From the NCBI GenBank assembly GCA_031385545.1, contig JANNBN010000130.1:1-64000 (forward strand): DNA of 64,000 nt, given 5' to 3'. Of the stretch, positions 54,040-62,783 are shown one piece after another. Position numbers and translations under genes: made by a program. The notes beneath the pieces were generated by a model. It searched no databases. It was given only the letters and a program-made list of their open reading frames with translations, and was not told the DNA's origin. The stretch is from JANNBN01 sp031385545 (GTDB lineage Bacteria; Actinomycetota; Acidimicrobiia; Acidimicrobiales; JANYDT01). Numbering within the stretch: the stretch's first letter is position 1; each line of letters starts with the position of its first letter.

Positions 54040-55422
54040 GTGCTGCAAGGGATCACCAACGCCGCCAACATCGTGGTGGTCCTGTCGCTGGTCTATCTGA
54101 TCGGGGTCATGATCTCCGGGCGTCACCAGCCCGAGGTGCCGATCGGCTCAACCGACCATCTCACGCCGGTGTTCATCGTCCCGTGCCTCAACGAAGAGCG
54201 GGTGATCGGGCAGACGCTTGACCGGCTTCTCGCCATTCACCGCGCGCTCGTCGTCGTGATCGACGACGGGTCAGATGACGCCACGGCCGAAGTGGTGCGC
54301 AAACGCCAGAACGACCGGGTGCTACTTGCACAGCGGACTCTCCCGCACGCACGCCACGGCAAAGGCGCAGCGCTGAACTACGGCTTCGGTCGGCTGGTTG
54401 ACTGGGCCACAGGTCGAGGCGTGGACCCTGCCGACACAATCGTCTGTGTGATGGACGCCGACGGCGTCATCGACGAGCAGGCCGTCGACCGGGTGTTGCC
54501 GTATTTTCTCGACCGTCAGGTCGCCGGCTGCCAGATCCTGGTGCGAATCCGCAACCGCCACAAGCTCATCGGGCGCATGCAGGACGTGGAGTTCACCACG
54601 TTCACCGAGCTGGTGCAGAGCGGCCGCCAGAACATCGGCTCGTCGGGACTGGGCGGGAACGGACAGTTCACCCGCCTTGGAGCGCTCGAAGAACTGGGCA
54701 CGCACCCCTGGTCGGATTGCCTGGTCGAGGACCTGGATCTTGGCCTGCAGCTTCTCGCGAAGGGGTGGGACCTCCGAGTCTGCACCGACACGTTCGTTGC
54801 CCAACAGGGGCTCGAAAGCGTCAGCCGCCTCGTACGGCAGCGAACCCGCTGGGTGCAGGGCCTGTTCCAGACCTGGCGTCGGATCCCGTCCATCCTTGCG
54901 TCACCCATGAAGCTGCGGGCACAGATGGATGTGCTGTATGCCCTCGTCTTCCCCGGGATCGTGGCGGTTGTGTGGCCGATCGTCATCCTGGTCGCTCACG
55001 CATACATGCTGTCGTTGGTTCTCTCGAGCAAGGTCGGCGCAGCCTTTGGAAGCCCGCGCTGGTGGGCTGCGATCGCCGTGTGGTACTCGTTCACGTTCGG
55101 CCCGGCGCTGTACCTGATGTTCCACTATCGGCGCCGAACGGGCGAGATGACGAGGGTCGGCGCATTCCTCAACGCCCACGTCTACGCCCTGTTTCAGCTC
55201 ATCTGGTACATCGCCGGATGGAAGGCGATGGCCCGCATCATCACGCGTCGTCATGGCTGGGTGAAGACCGAGCGGTACGACGAGCCGGACCAGCCACCGT
55301 TGCAAATCGAATCGAACCCGAGTGGGTACCTTGCCGCGACCCCGTCCACCGGGAACACCGGCGCAGCCGACTCGGCAGGGCGATCGGCCCCCGATCCTGG
55401 CGTTTCACAACCCGGCACCTGA
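54040..55422 (+). CDS. Family 2 glycosyltransferase, membrane-embedded
   Basis: 460 aa from GTG 54040. One N-terminal membrane helix (IVVVLSLVYLIGVMI), a GT-A domain with VIDDGSDDAT, VMDADGVID (DxD), GGNGQFTRLGAL, EDLDL and RQRTRW (QxxRW), then three to four C-terminal membrane helices. This is the layout of processive or polysaccharide-type GT2 enzymes such as NdvC/HAS-like. Likely makes a surface polysaccharide. The C-terminal 45 residues are disordered. Confidence 0.85.
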   Translation: MLQGITNAANIVVVLSLVYLIGVMISGRHQPEVPIGSTDHLTPVFIVPCLNEERVIGQTLDRLLAIHRALVVVIDDGSDDATAEVVRKRQNDRVLLAQRTLPHARHGKGAALNYGFGRLVDWATGRGVDPADTIVCVMDADGVIDEQAVDRVLPYFLDRQVAGCQILVRIRNRHKLIGRMQDVEFTTFTELVQSGRQNIGSSGLGGNGQFTRLGALEELGTHPWSDCLVEDLDLGLQLLAKGWDLRVCTDTFVAQQGLESVSRLVRQRTRWVQGLFQTWRRIPSILASPMKLRAQMDVLYALVFPGIVAVVWPIVILVAHAYMLSLVLSSKVGAAFGSPRWWAAIAVWYSFTFGPALYLMFHYRRRTGEMTRVGAFLNAHVYALFQLIWYIAGWKAMARIITRRHGWVKTERYDEPDQPPLQIESNPSGYLAATPSTGNTGAADSAGRSAPDPGVSQPGT

Positions 55423-55457
55423 CCTCGCCGGGCGCCGCTCGCCCGCATCGGTCTTCT

Positions 55458-55488
55458 CCAACGTTGCTGAGAACCCAACGTTGGTTCC
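55458..55488. repeat. Intergenic repeat region C: two CCAACGTTG copies
   Basis: CCAACGTTGCTGAG (55458-55471) and CCAACGTTGGTTCC (55475-55488) lie in the gene-free stretch 55423-55805. They match the arms of the elements at 23348 and 38688 but in direct order. Confidence 0.6.
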
Positions 55489-55511
55489 AGGGCAGAGGGT
55501 TTGGTCGGATG

Positions 55512-55651
55512 GTGTGGTTTTGCTGCCGGCCAAGTGTGGTTTTTGCTGCCGGCCAGGCGGGTTGCTCGGGGTGACCAGCGGTCCGAGTTTCGATTGGCCA
55601 CCCGACCAAACAAAGTGGGCGTGCTCTGCAGGTGTGGGCGTGCTCTGCAGG
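55512..55651. repeat. Direct repeats downstream of the GT2 gene
   Basis: Two copies of tgtggttttgctgccggcca (55513-55532; 55535-55555 with one extra T) and a 19-bp tandem gtgggcgtgctctgcagg (55615-55632 and 55634-55651). No gene in between. Confidence 0.65.
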
Positions 55652-55732
55652 GATGCTGGAGACACCCGAACCTGCTGGGGACGCCCGCACCAGGCCTGGC
55701 CGAGCTCAGAGGCTTCGAGTCCACCGGAATAG

Positions 55733-55780
55733 TTTTTCATGATTTGTAATTACTTTTCATGCTCTATCATGATATCTTCG
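55733..55780 (+). promoter_or_regulatory. AT-rich promoter/operator region of the WXG100-like pair
   Basis: An AT-rich patch in a GC-rich genome with repeated TTTTCATG (55733-55741, 55754-55761) and ATCATGAT. TTGTAA (55744-55749) and TATCAT (55765-55770), spaced 15 bp, could be -35/-10. The repeats may be an operator. Confidence 0.4.
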
Positions 55781-55805
55781 CAACCCGATTTTGTTTGGAG
55801 GCTCC

Positions 55806-56168
55806 ATGCCAAGCTGGCAACCCGATTGGTCCGACGTTCCGTTTGATCACCCCGCAGCGCATGAGTACGCGGCGGTGTGTCGGCGGACCAGTGCGACACT
55901 GCGCCACATCGCCGAACAGCGCACATATCTCGCGTCCCAGGCCGTGGTCGACTGGGAAGGCCCGAAGCGGGTCCGTTTCGACGGCGACATCGCGCGCTGG
56001 AATACCGAGGCGTCGACCGTGGCCGACCAACTCCTTGCGGTTGCCGCCCGGGTCGAGGCGGCCTCCGACACGGCTCGCCATTTCCAAGCACAACGCGAGG
56101 CCGGTCGCGTTCGCTGGTGGGCTGAGCGGCAGACGGAAGAGTCGGCAGCCGAGGCAGCCTCCCGGTGA
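55806..56168 (+). CDS. WXG100-superfamily-like helical hairpin protein
   Basis: 120 aa from ATG 55806, with a strong ribosome binding site (GGAGG, 4 nt gap). Two long helices around a central turn containing WEG (QAVVDWEGPKRVRFDGDI), the place and form of the WXG motif of ESAT-6-like secreted proteins. The C-terminus is Glu/Ala-rich. No ESX secretion genes are seen nearby. Its stop overlaps the next gene's GTG (GTGA). Confidence 0.55.
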   Translation: MPSWQPDWSDVPFDHPAAHEYAAVCRRTSATLRHIAEQRTYLASQAVVDWEGPKRVRFDGDIARWNTEASTVADQLLAVAARVEAASDTARHFQAQREAGRVRWWAERQTEESAAEAASR

Positions 56169-56443
56169 GCGGGCTGTCACACAGAATGTCCAGTGCGGTG
56201 CCAGTGCGACTTCGGCGCTTCGTCGCTCGCGATTCCGACCTGCTCGTGGTCCTGCTGACGTCCGTGTCGGCGCTCCGCCTGCTGGCGGATCGACAGACGC
56301 TCACCTCGCCACCCGGGTCGGGCATCGGGTTCGATGCCGCACCCGTCGAACCGCTTGCTCGTCTGTACCGGTCGGGCAACGCAACTGACGTTCGGGTGCT
56401 CAAGGTCGCCGCCAGCTTCGACCGGGCGGACCGCCGGTCCTGA
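56165..56443 (+). CDS. Small hypothetical partner of the WXG100-like protein
   Basis: 92 aa from GTG 56165, coupled to the preceding gene by GTGA. Basic N-terminus and a possible hydrophobic patch (LLVVLLTSVSALRLLA). No family recognised. Its conserved coupling to a WXG-like gene would suggest a chaperone or immunity-type partner, but that is inference. Confidence 0.4.
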   Translation: MSGLSHRMSSAVPVRLRRFVARDSDLLVVLLTSVSALRLLADRQTLTSPPGSGIGFDAAPVEPLARLYRSGNATDVRVLKVAASFDRADRRS

Positions 56444-56460
56444 CGCACCTCGACGATGCA

Positions 56461-56489
56461 CCGTGCAGGACCCACTTGGACCTGCACGG
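56461..56489. terminator. 9-bp perfect hairpin between the WXG pair and DUF35 gene
   Basis: ccgtgcagg (56461-56469) and cctgcacgg (56481-56489) with an 11-nt loop. It may end the WXG transcript or act as an operator for the DUF35 gene. No T-run follows. Confidence 0.4.
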
Positions 56490-56511
56490 CGGCAACGGCC
56501 AGACTGACGCC

Positions 56512-56937
56512 ATGAGCACGATCAGCACCACGAGCACGCCAACCAGCAGCCCCATCGCTCACGTCAGCTACCTCGTGCTGGGCGACGACCCGCATCTGGT
56601 GGCCAACGAATGCGTTGGGTGCGGCGCTCGATTCTTCGATCGGCGCAACGCCTGCGCCGGGTGCTTCGGGACCGAATTCCGGCAGGTCGCAATCGAGACC
56701 ACCGGTGAGGTGCGGTCGTTCACCATCGTGACGTTTGCGGCGCCCGGCGTGCCAGTTCCGTTCGTGGCAGCAGTCGTTGATTGCGGCGGCACCAGCGTGC
56801 GCGCCAACTTGGTGAACGTCGAGCCATCGCCTGACCATGTCCGGCTGGGCATGAAGGTTCGCCTGGTCCTCACGTCGCTCGGCACCGACACCCAAGGAGT
56901 CGAAGCAGTCAGCTTCGCCTTCGAGCCGAACTCGTGA
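56512..56937 (+). CDS. DUF35/OB-fold acyl-CoA-associated zinc-ribbon protein
   Basis: 141 aa from ATG 56512. Rubredoxin-like zinc ribbon CVGCGARFFDRRNACAGC near residues 35-52, then an OB-fold (EVRSFTIVTFAAPGVPVPF). Such proteins partner thiolase-fold enzymes, for example ChsH2-DUF35 with Ltp2 in steroid side-chain cleavage. The partner thiolase starts 48 nt downstream. Confidence 0.88.
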   Translation: MSTISTTSTPTSSPIAHVSYLVLGDDPHLVANECVGCGARFFDRRNACAGCFGTEFRQVAIETTGEVRSFTIVTFAAPGVPVPFVAAVVDCGGTSVRANLVNVEPSPDHVRLGMKVRLVLTSLGTDTQGVEAVSFAFEPNS

Positions 56938-56985
56938 CACCCCAAACCCGCTTCATCACGTTCGCCAACACCTAGGAGCACCACC

Positions 56986-58191
56986 ATGGCCAGCAGCTCA
57001 GACATCTGGATCCTCGGCATCAACATGACCAAGTTCGGTAAGCACACTGATAAAGACATCGTCGATCTCGGGGCGCAAGCGGCGATGGCTGCCGTCGCCG
57101 ATGCGGGTGTGACCATGAAGGACATCGGCATCCTGGCCGCCGGCAACCTGATGGGACGCGGCGCAATCGCGCAGAGCCTGCAGAAGCAGATCGGCCAGAC
57201 GGGTATTCCGGCATACAACGTCAGCAACGCCTGCGCCACCGGTGCCACTGCCCTTCGTGTCGCCATCATGGCGATCAAAGCGGGCGAGACCGACATGGGG
57301 ATGGCAGTCGGTGTCGAGAAGCTTGCCGGTGCCGGTCTGTTGGGCGCCTCCCCGGCCAAGAGCAGCGATGGGACGTGGCAGCGCGAGGGCCGGTACGGAG
57401 CAGTGGCCGGTATCGACGGCCGCATCGGAACCGACAACATGCCGGGCACGTTCGCGCAGGTCGGCATGGAATACGGGCACAAGTACGGCGGAGTCGATTT
57501 CGAGCTGTTCGCGAAGATCTCTGAGAAGAACCACGCGCATTCCACACTCAACCCGTTGGCCGCGTACACCAAGGCGATGTCGCTCGAACAGATCATGAAC
57601 GAGCCGATGATCGCGTATCCCAACACGCGTGCCATGTGCTCTGCTAACTGCGACGGAGCAGCTGCAGCAGTTGTGGTCAGCGGCGAGAAACTACGTACGC
57701 TTAGCTTAGAGCAGCAGCGCCGCGCGGTGAAGGTGAGCGCGTCCATCCTCACCAGCGACCCGTATCAAGAGGCGTGCCAGGTACTGCCCGATGTGAACAC
57801 GCTCACCAAGATCGCGGCGAAGCAGGCCTACGAGCAGGCCGGTATCGGCCCTGAAGACCTCAGCCTGGTGGAACTGCACGACTGCTTTGCAACGGCCGAG
57901 CTGGTGCACTACGACAACCTCGGCCTCTGTGAAGAGGGCGGCGCGGTCGACTTCTTCAATTCGGGCGCACCATGGCGCCACGGTCGGATGCCGGTCAACG
58001 TGTCCGGTGGTCTGCAGTCAAAGGGCCACCCCATCGCCGCAACCGGCATCGCCAACATCTGGGAGGTCTGCCAGCACCTCCGCAGCGAAGCGGGGCCACG
58101 CCAGATCGAAGGAGCAAAGGTCGGCCTCGCCCACGTCATCGGGCTCGCATCCGCCTGCGGAATCCACATCCTGGAGAAGTCAGCCGCCTGA
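56986..58191 (+). CDS. Thiolase-fold (SCP-x/lipid-transfer type) enzyme
   Basis: 401 aa; ribosome binding site AGGAG precedes the ATG. Catalytic Cys in NVSNACATGATAL near residue 87, and C-terminal HDCFATAELV and GGLQSKGHPIAATG with the active-site His. It resembles Ltp/SCP-x thiolases used with DUF35 proteins, either as thiolase or as retro-aldolase. CoA-thioester degradation is the likely role; the substrate is unknown. Confidence 0.88.
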   Translation: MASSSDIWILGINMTKFGKHTDKDIVDLGAQAAMAAVADAGVTMKDIGILAAGNLMGRGAIAQSLQKQIGQTGIPAYNVSNACATGATALRVAIMAIKAGETDMGMAVGVEKLAGAGLLGASPAKSSDGTWQREGRYGAVAGIDGRIGTDNMPGTFAQVGMEYGHKYGGVDFELFAKISEKNHAHSTLNPLAAYTKAMSLEQIMNEPMIAYPNTRAMCSANCDGAAAAVVVSGEKLRTLSLEQQRRAVKVSASILTSDPYQEACQVLPDVNTLTKIAAKQAYEQAGIGPEDLSLVELHDCFATAELVHYDNLGLCEEGGAVDFFNSGAPWRHGRMPVNVSGGLQSKGHPIAATGIANIWEVCQHLRSEAGPRQIEGAKVGLAHVIGLASACGIHILEKSAA

Positions 58192-58249
58192 CACTCTGAT
58201 TTCGCGGCGCGGGATCTGGGCCGTCGATTTCATGAAATTGTCCTCAAAA

Positions 58250-58277
58250 TTGAATCCACGTGCGGTTTGCCTACGAA
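58250..58277 (+). promoter_or_regulatory. Putative promoter of the CHRD gene
   Basis: TTGAAT (58250-58255) and TACGAA (58272-58277) with a 16-bp spacer lie about 48 nt before the ATG. Fits a house-keeping sigma promoter. Confidence 0.4.
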
Positions 58278-58324
58278 CTGCGTGGAAGCGAGCCACCCTC
58301 GCCGTCACCTATAAGGAGATTCAG

Positions 58325-58936
58325 ATGATTGGAACCAGGACCCGCATCTCGATTGTGGGAGCTACCGTGCTGTTCGTCGCCGGGATCGGCGTCGCACAGG
58401 CCGGCCATGTCAATCGAGTAACCGAAGGAAGCCTGACCGGGAGACAAGAAGTCGGTCCTGCGGAGAACAACAAGATCGTCGGCGATCCCAACGGGCGAGG
58501 TGAGGTCTACGTCTTTGGTATCGACAACGACGTCGTCGGAACAACGACGACGGTCAACTCCGGGACGCTTTGTTACGTGCTCACCGTGGACAAGGTTGCC
58601 CAGTTGGACCAAGCCCCTGGCAACGGCCGCGCCGCCCACATCCATCGAGGAACCGCCGGGACCAATGGCCCCGTGGTCGCCAACCTTGCATGGCCCCAGG
58701 ACGGCCAGTCTGCTGACTGCATCAGCGAGGGCGAAAACGCAAAATTCACCGCTCCGGTCCCACCCGGAATCGTCCAAGAAATCCTGCAGTACCCAGAGAA
58801 CTTCTACGTCAACATCCACAATACGGAATACCCGGGCGGTGCGATCCGCGCCCAGCTCCGGATGCAGGGCTCTGGCAACGACAGGTCGGACAGAGGCGGG
58901 AAGGGCGACGACTCAAAAGAGCATCAGCACGGCTGA
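58325..58936 (+). CDS. Secreted CHRD-domain protein
   Basis: 203 aa with ribosome binding site AAGGAG. Signal peptide (ISIVGATVLFVAGIGVAQAG), then a CHRD domain with AAHIHRGTAGTNGPVVANL and FYVNIHNTEYPGGAIRAQL. CHRD domains occur in secreted bacterial proteins and in chordin; their activity is unclear. The C-terminus is charged (DRSDRGGKGDDSKEHQHG). Confidence 0.88.
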   Translation: MIGTRTRISIVGATVLFVAGIGVAQAGHVNRVTEGSLTGRQEVGPAENNKIVGDPNGRGEVYVFGIDNDVVGTTTTVNSGTLCYVLTVDKVAQLDQAPGNGRAAHIHRGTAGTNGPVVANLAWPQDGQSADCISEGENAKFTAPVPPGIVQEILQYPENFYVNIHNTEYPGGAIRAQLRMQGSGNDRSDRGGKGDDSKEHQHG

Positions 58937-58971
58937 TGGCTTGAGCAGTCTTGAGTAGAAGCCGGTTGTTC

Positions 58972-58999
58972 GACCGTCTGCACCCCTGTGCAGACGGTC
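58972..58999. terminator. Bidirectional terminator between the CHRD gene and glmS
   Basis: Perfect 12-bp stem gaccgtctgcac / gtgcagacggtc with a ccct loop, between the convergent CHRD and glmS genes. Lacks a clear T-run but is the strongest hairpin in the gap. Confidence 0.7.
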
Positions 59000-59045
59000 A
59001 AGCAGCTCGATGCGAACGCTGGTCTTTGCTGTTGCTCCGGCTTGC

Positions 59046-60863
59046 CTATTCGACGGTGACGGACTTTGCCAGGTTGCGGGGCTGGTCCACGTCACGGCCC
59101 AGCTTGGTTGCAGCGTGATAGGCGAGCAGCTGCAGCGGGATGTTGAGCAGGATCGGGTCCAGCTCGTCGCACACGCTCGGAATCGTGATCACGTCATCGG
59201 CAAGGCTCGCATCGATCGGGCGCTGGGTGATGGCAATCACCGGGCCCTTGCGAGCACGGACCTGTTGGATGGACGAGAGGTTCTTCTCGAAGAGGTCGTC
59301 GTTCGGAAGCACCACGACCGTTGGGAACGTCTCGGAGATCAGCGCGATCGGACCGTGCTTCAGTTCAGCCGCCGCATACGCCTCGGCGTGGATATAGCTG
59401 ACCTCCTTGAGCTTCAGGGCGCCTTCGAGCGCGATCGGATAACCGGTGTTGCGGCCGATGAAGAACATGGAGCTGTAGTCCTTGTACTTGTCGGCGACCG
59501 CGGCGATCTGATCCTCGAGTGCCAGCACGGCGCGCACGCTTGCGGGGAGGGCTTTGAGTCCTGCGATGATGCGACGACCATCGCTGGGGCCGAGGTCGCG
59601 GACACGGCCGAGATGCAGGCCAAGCAGCGCGAACGACACGAGCATGGAGGTGAACACCTTCGTCGACGCGACGCTGACTTCGGGGCCGGCGTGCATGTAG
59701 ATGCCGTCACACTCACGGGCGATGGTTGACCCGACCACGTTGACCACGGCCATCACCTGGCCGCCCTTGCGCTTGATCTCCATCACCGCAGCAAGCGTGT
59801 CGGCCGTCTCGCCGGACTGCGACACCGCGACGTACAGCACGTCTGGTTCGATGACAGGGTTGCGGTAGCGGAACTCGCTGGCGCTCTCGGCGTCGGAAGG
59901 GATACGCGCCATGTTCTCGATCATCTGCGCGCCTGCGATGCCGGCGTTCAACGCCGTGCCGCAACCGAGGAACTTGACCCGGCGGATACCCATCAGCTCG
60001 CGGGCGGTCATGTTGACACCGCCGAGGTGTGCTGTGTTGAAACGCTCATCAAGGCGACCGCGCAGTGCACGTTCGATTGCGTCTGGCTGCTCGTGGATCT
60101 CTTTGCGGAGGAAGTGCTCGTAGCCGCCCTTGTCGAGCTGTTCGATGTTCCACGTGACGTCGAGGACGCGCTTCTGGGTGGGCGTTGCGTCGAGCTGGAA
60201 CGTGCGGTAGCCGTCGGCCTTGAGGACAGCCATTTCACCGTCGTCGAGCGGAACGACCTGTTTGGTGTGGCGCACCATGGCGGTGACGTCTGACCCGACG
60301 AGCATCTCTTTGTCGCCGATGCCGATGATGACCGGCGAACCGTTGCGGGCGACCACGATGCGGTCGGGCTGCGACGCGTCGATGACGCAGATGCCATAAG
60401 TCCCCTCCACCATCGCAAGCGTGAGACGCAGCGAATCCTCGAGGTTGTGGCCCTCGGCCCGGTGCTGCGCCACAAGGTGGACCAACGTTTCGGTGTCGGT
60501 CTCGGAGAGGAACACCACACCGTTGGCTTCCAGCTTCATCCGGAGTTCTGCGGCGTTCTCGATGATGCCGTTGTGAACCAGCGCAACGGTGCCTGACACG
60601 TGCGGGTGCGCGTTGACGTCGTTCGGCTCACCGTGGGTTGCCCAACGGGTGTGGCCGATGGCCGGATGGCCGCTCAGCTTTTTCGGCAACGCTGCTTCAA
60701 GCTCGCGCAGCTTGCCCTTCTTCTTGATGACCTTCAGCTCACCCTTCGGACCCACCAGTGCAATGCCCGCGGAGTCATATCCCCGGTACTCGACGCGCTG
60801 CAACCCTTCAAGCAGGATCGGCAGGCCGTCCCGTGGTCCGATGTATCCGACGATGCCGCACAT
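59046..60863 (-). CDS. glmS: Glucosamine-6-phosphate synthase (isomerizing)
   Basis: 605 aa from ATG 60863, placing the catalytic Cys at position 2 (MCGIVGYIG). Glutaminase domain with HTRWATHGEPNDVNAHPH; two SIS domains (VKFLGCGTALNAGIAGAQMI; ALEGALKLKEVSYIHAEA); terminal PRNLAKSVTVE. It makes GlcN-6-P for peptidoglycan. No glmS ribozyme is visible upstream. It follows the small gene at 60947 on the same strand. Confidence 0.97.
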   Translation of the reverse strand: MCGIVGYIGPRDGLPILLEGLQRVEYRGYDSAGIALVGPKGELKVIKKKGKLRELEAALPKKLSGHPAIGHTRWATHGEPNDVNAHPHVSGTVALVHNGIIENAAELRMKLEANGVVFLSETDTETLVHLVAQHRAEGHNLEDSLRLTLAMVEGTYGICVIDASQPDRIVVARNGSPVIIGIGDKEMLVGSDVTAMVRHTKQVVPLDDGEMAVLKADGYRTFQLDATPTQKRVLDVTWNIEQLDKGGYEHFLRKEIHEQPDAIERALRGRLDERFNTAHLGGVNMTARELMGIRRVKFLGCGTALNAGIAGAQMIENMARIPSDAESASEFRYRNPVIEPDVLYVAVSQSGETADTLAAVMEIKRKGGQVMAVVNVVGSTIARECDGIYMHAGPEVSVASTKVFTSMLVSFALLGLHLGRVRDLGPSDGRRIIAGLKALPASVRAVLALEDQIAAVADKYKDYSSMFFIGRNTGYPIALEGALKLKEVSYIHAEAYAAAELKHGPIALISETFPTVVVLPNDDLFEKNLSSIQQVRARKGPVIAITQRPIDASLADDVITIPSVCDELDPILLNIPLQLLAYHAATKLGRDVDQPRNLAKSVTVE

Positions 60864-60946
60864 GTGTGTCTCGCTTTCGACACCGACCGACGGCGCCACG
60901 ATGAAGGTTTGGTTACAGGGTGAAGCAGGTGAAAGGTGAAGCAGGA

Positions 60947-61234
60947 CTAGCCGTAGACGATGCGACGAAGCTGACGCTCGCTCAGGATCGGGGGAGCTAC
61001 CACCCGGGCTGTGAGTTCGCGACGGACAATCGACCAGATCGCCGCGTTGTGCTGGCCGTTGGCCTGCAGTTCACGGTGACGCCGTCTGACGTACCGCTCG
61101 ATGGTCTCACCGTGGTGGGCGACCACCTCGGCAATCACCCGAACAAGGACAGTCCGTGAGAGCTGAGTGGTCCGCTCGAGTTGGTCGAGCAGATCCTCCA
61201 GATCGGGCTGGCCAGGCTGGCTGTCATCCGTCAT
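60947..61234 (-). CDS. Small conserved-looking hypothetical protein upstream of glmS
   Basis: 95 aa, charged and helical (DLEDLLDQLERTTQLSRTVL; GETIERYVRRRHRELQANGQ; SERQLRRIVYG). No family recognised. It precedes glmS by 83 nt on the same strand and probably shares its transcript. Confidence 0.6.
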   Translation of the reverse strand: MTDDSQPGQPDLEDLLDQLERTTQLSRTVLVRVIAEVVAHHGETIERYVRRRHRELQANGQHNAAIWSIVRRELTARVVAPPILSERQLRRIVYG

Positions 61235-61299
61235 GCGGACCCCAGTAAACCAGAATGGACGGCAAAACAGGACAAACTTGCCCGCATTCGGGCTGAATC

Positions 61300-61393
61300 A
61301 CCTTATTTTAGACAATTTCATCTCATTTATTTTGATGAGAAGGGATAAAAAAGCCCTCACACCGGGATCACTGATCGTTCGCAGTATCCGGTG
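61300..61393 (+). promoter_or_regulatory. AT-rich leader with hairpin before the fibronectin-III gene
   Basis: An AT-rich stretch (61301-61350) with TAGACA (61309-61314) about 16-17 bp from TTTGAT, a candidate promoter, then a hairpin caccgg-g-at (61360-61368) with atccggtg (61386-61393) ending 11 nt before the ATG. It might hinder or control initiation. Matches no known riboswitch that I recognise. Confidence 0.3.
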
Positions 61394-61404
61394 AAGATGG
61401 GTTC

Positions 61405-62673
61405 ATGTCCAAGCCCTCCCGTTTAGCCGCTGTTGCGCTCCTCACCGCCGTCACCATTGCGGCGACCGTGCGGGCGTCGGAGCCGGCAGCCGCGCAGACC
61501 GTCGCGCCAACGGTTGCCCCAGGTGTGCCCGCTGGATTCCAGACCAGCCCGGTGCAGTTCCTCACCGCGGTCCGCCAAGGTGACAACGACGTCAAAGTGA
61601 GTTGGGTCCCACCGCAGACTGCGCTGTCCCCCATCCAGCGGTATCGGGTGGGCGTGGTCTCCGACAGTGCAGCGGCACTGCCCAACCCGTCGCTCATCAT
61701 CGTCAACTCTGGCGTCACGTCGGTGACGTTCAAGAACCTGAAGGTTGGTCATGCATACTTCTTCCAGGTGCAGCCTGAGACAGCGGTCGGTGCTGGCGCG
61801 CCGTCCGAGTTGACTGCTCCGATTGCCATCACCGACGGGTCGGAGCGCAAGCCCTTCGCCGTCACCGCTGTGTCGGTAACCATCCTCGGGCCGTCGCAGA
61901 CAGCAGTGGTGTGGTCGCCTCCTCCTGCTCGCCCCAATGTGACAGTCACGAAGTACCGGGTCACGACGTTCCCGTCGAGCCGCACGATCGACGTGCCGGT
62001 TCAGATCAACAGCACTGTGCTCACCACCCTGAAGGCCGGCGTCACCTACTACGTGCAGGTGCAGGCGGTGTCCAGCGAGGGCAAGTACTCCGACCCCGCC
62101 CTGTCCAACCCGATTTTCATCCCGCTCCCCGTACCTGCCACCGCAGCGCCCACCGTGCCGCCCACCCCTGCGCCCACCACGCCCACCACGACAACGACAA
62201 CCACACTGCCGCTCGCGCTGCCATCGCCCGTCGCCGTACCTGCGCTTGCACCGGCATCACGCTGCACCTCACGGGTGTGGAACCCAGCACTGCTCGGGGT
62301 CCCGTCGAAGTTGCAGGCCGGCGCACCGAGCGGTGTGTACATCTGGACCGACGGCCGTACCATCCATCTGCGTACATACAACAACTCCATAACGCCGCTT
62401 CGCTTCAGCGGAAGTGTGAGCGCAAACACGTCGATGCCGACCGGACGGTTCTACCTTGAACCCGATTCGGACTCCGTATCCGTCGGGCGGTCCGCCGTCT
62501 CGTTCTCGTTCGCTTCTGCCTACGACATCGACGCTCTGCGCTTCGACGGACGCTGCGTCCGCTCGTTGACGTTCCGGCTGTTCGTGAACGGCGCCCCGAT
62601 CAACCCGGCGCAGGTGTTCATGGGTGCGAACAGCGTGAACCCGTCGACGCCAGCGTTCGTCATCACCCGCTGA
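61405..62673 (+). CDS. Secreted fibronectin type III protein
   Basis: 422 aa. Signal peptide (RLAAVALLTAVTIAATVRAS), then two FN3-like domains (VKVSWVPPQTALSPIQRYRV; VTVTKYRVTTFPSS with TYYVQVQAVSSEGKYSDPA). A Pro/Thr stalk (TPAPTTPTTTTTTT) precedes a C-terminal ~165-residue part (CTSRVWNPALLGVPSKLQAG) that I do not recognise. Likely an extracellular binding protein. Confidence 0.85.
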   Translation: MSKPSRLAAVALLTAVTIAATVRASEPAAAQTVAPTVAPGVPAGFQTSPVQFLTAVRQGDNDVKVSWVPPQTALSPIQRYRVGVVSDSAAALPNPSLIIVNSGVTSVTFKNLKVGHAYFFQVQPETAVGAGAPSELTAPIAITDGSERKPFAVTAVSVTILGPSQTAVVWSPPPARPNVTVTKYRVTTFPSSRTIDVPVQINSTVLTTLKAGVTYYVQVQAVSSEGKYSDPALSNPIFIPLPVPATAAPTVPPTPAPTTPTTTTTTTLPLALPSPVAVPALAPASRCTSRVWNPALLGVPSKLQAGAPSGVYIWTDGRTIHLRTYNNSITPLRFSGSVSANTSMPTGRFYLEPDSDSVSVGRSAVSFSFASAYDIDALRFDGRCVRSLTFRLFVNGAPINPAQVFMGANSVNPSTPAFVITR

Positions 62674-62783
62674 CCCTGCTGACCAACCCGCTCGCAAGGT
62701 CCCACCGTCCGCCGCCCGACGCAACACGCAGAGTGCAAATCAGCTCTCTGAACCCGCCGAGAGGGCTCTTGCCTGTTGCCGAA

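Noticed and set aside
60864..60946. A glmS ribozyme upstream of glmS
   Set aside because: The gap is only 83 nt, shows no ribozyme pairing, and the element is known mainly from Firmicutes.
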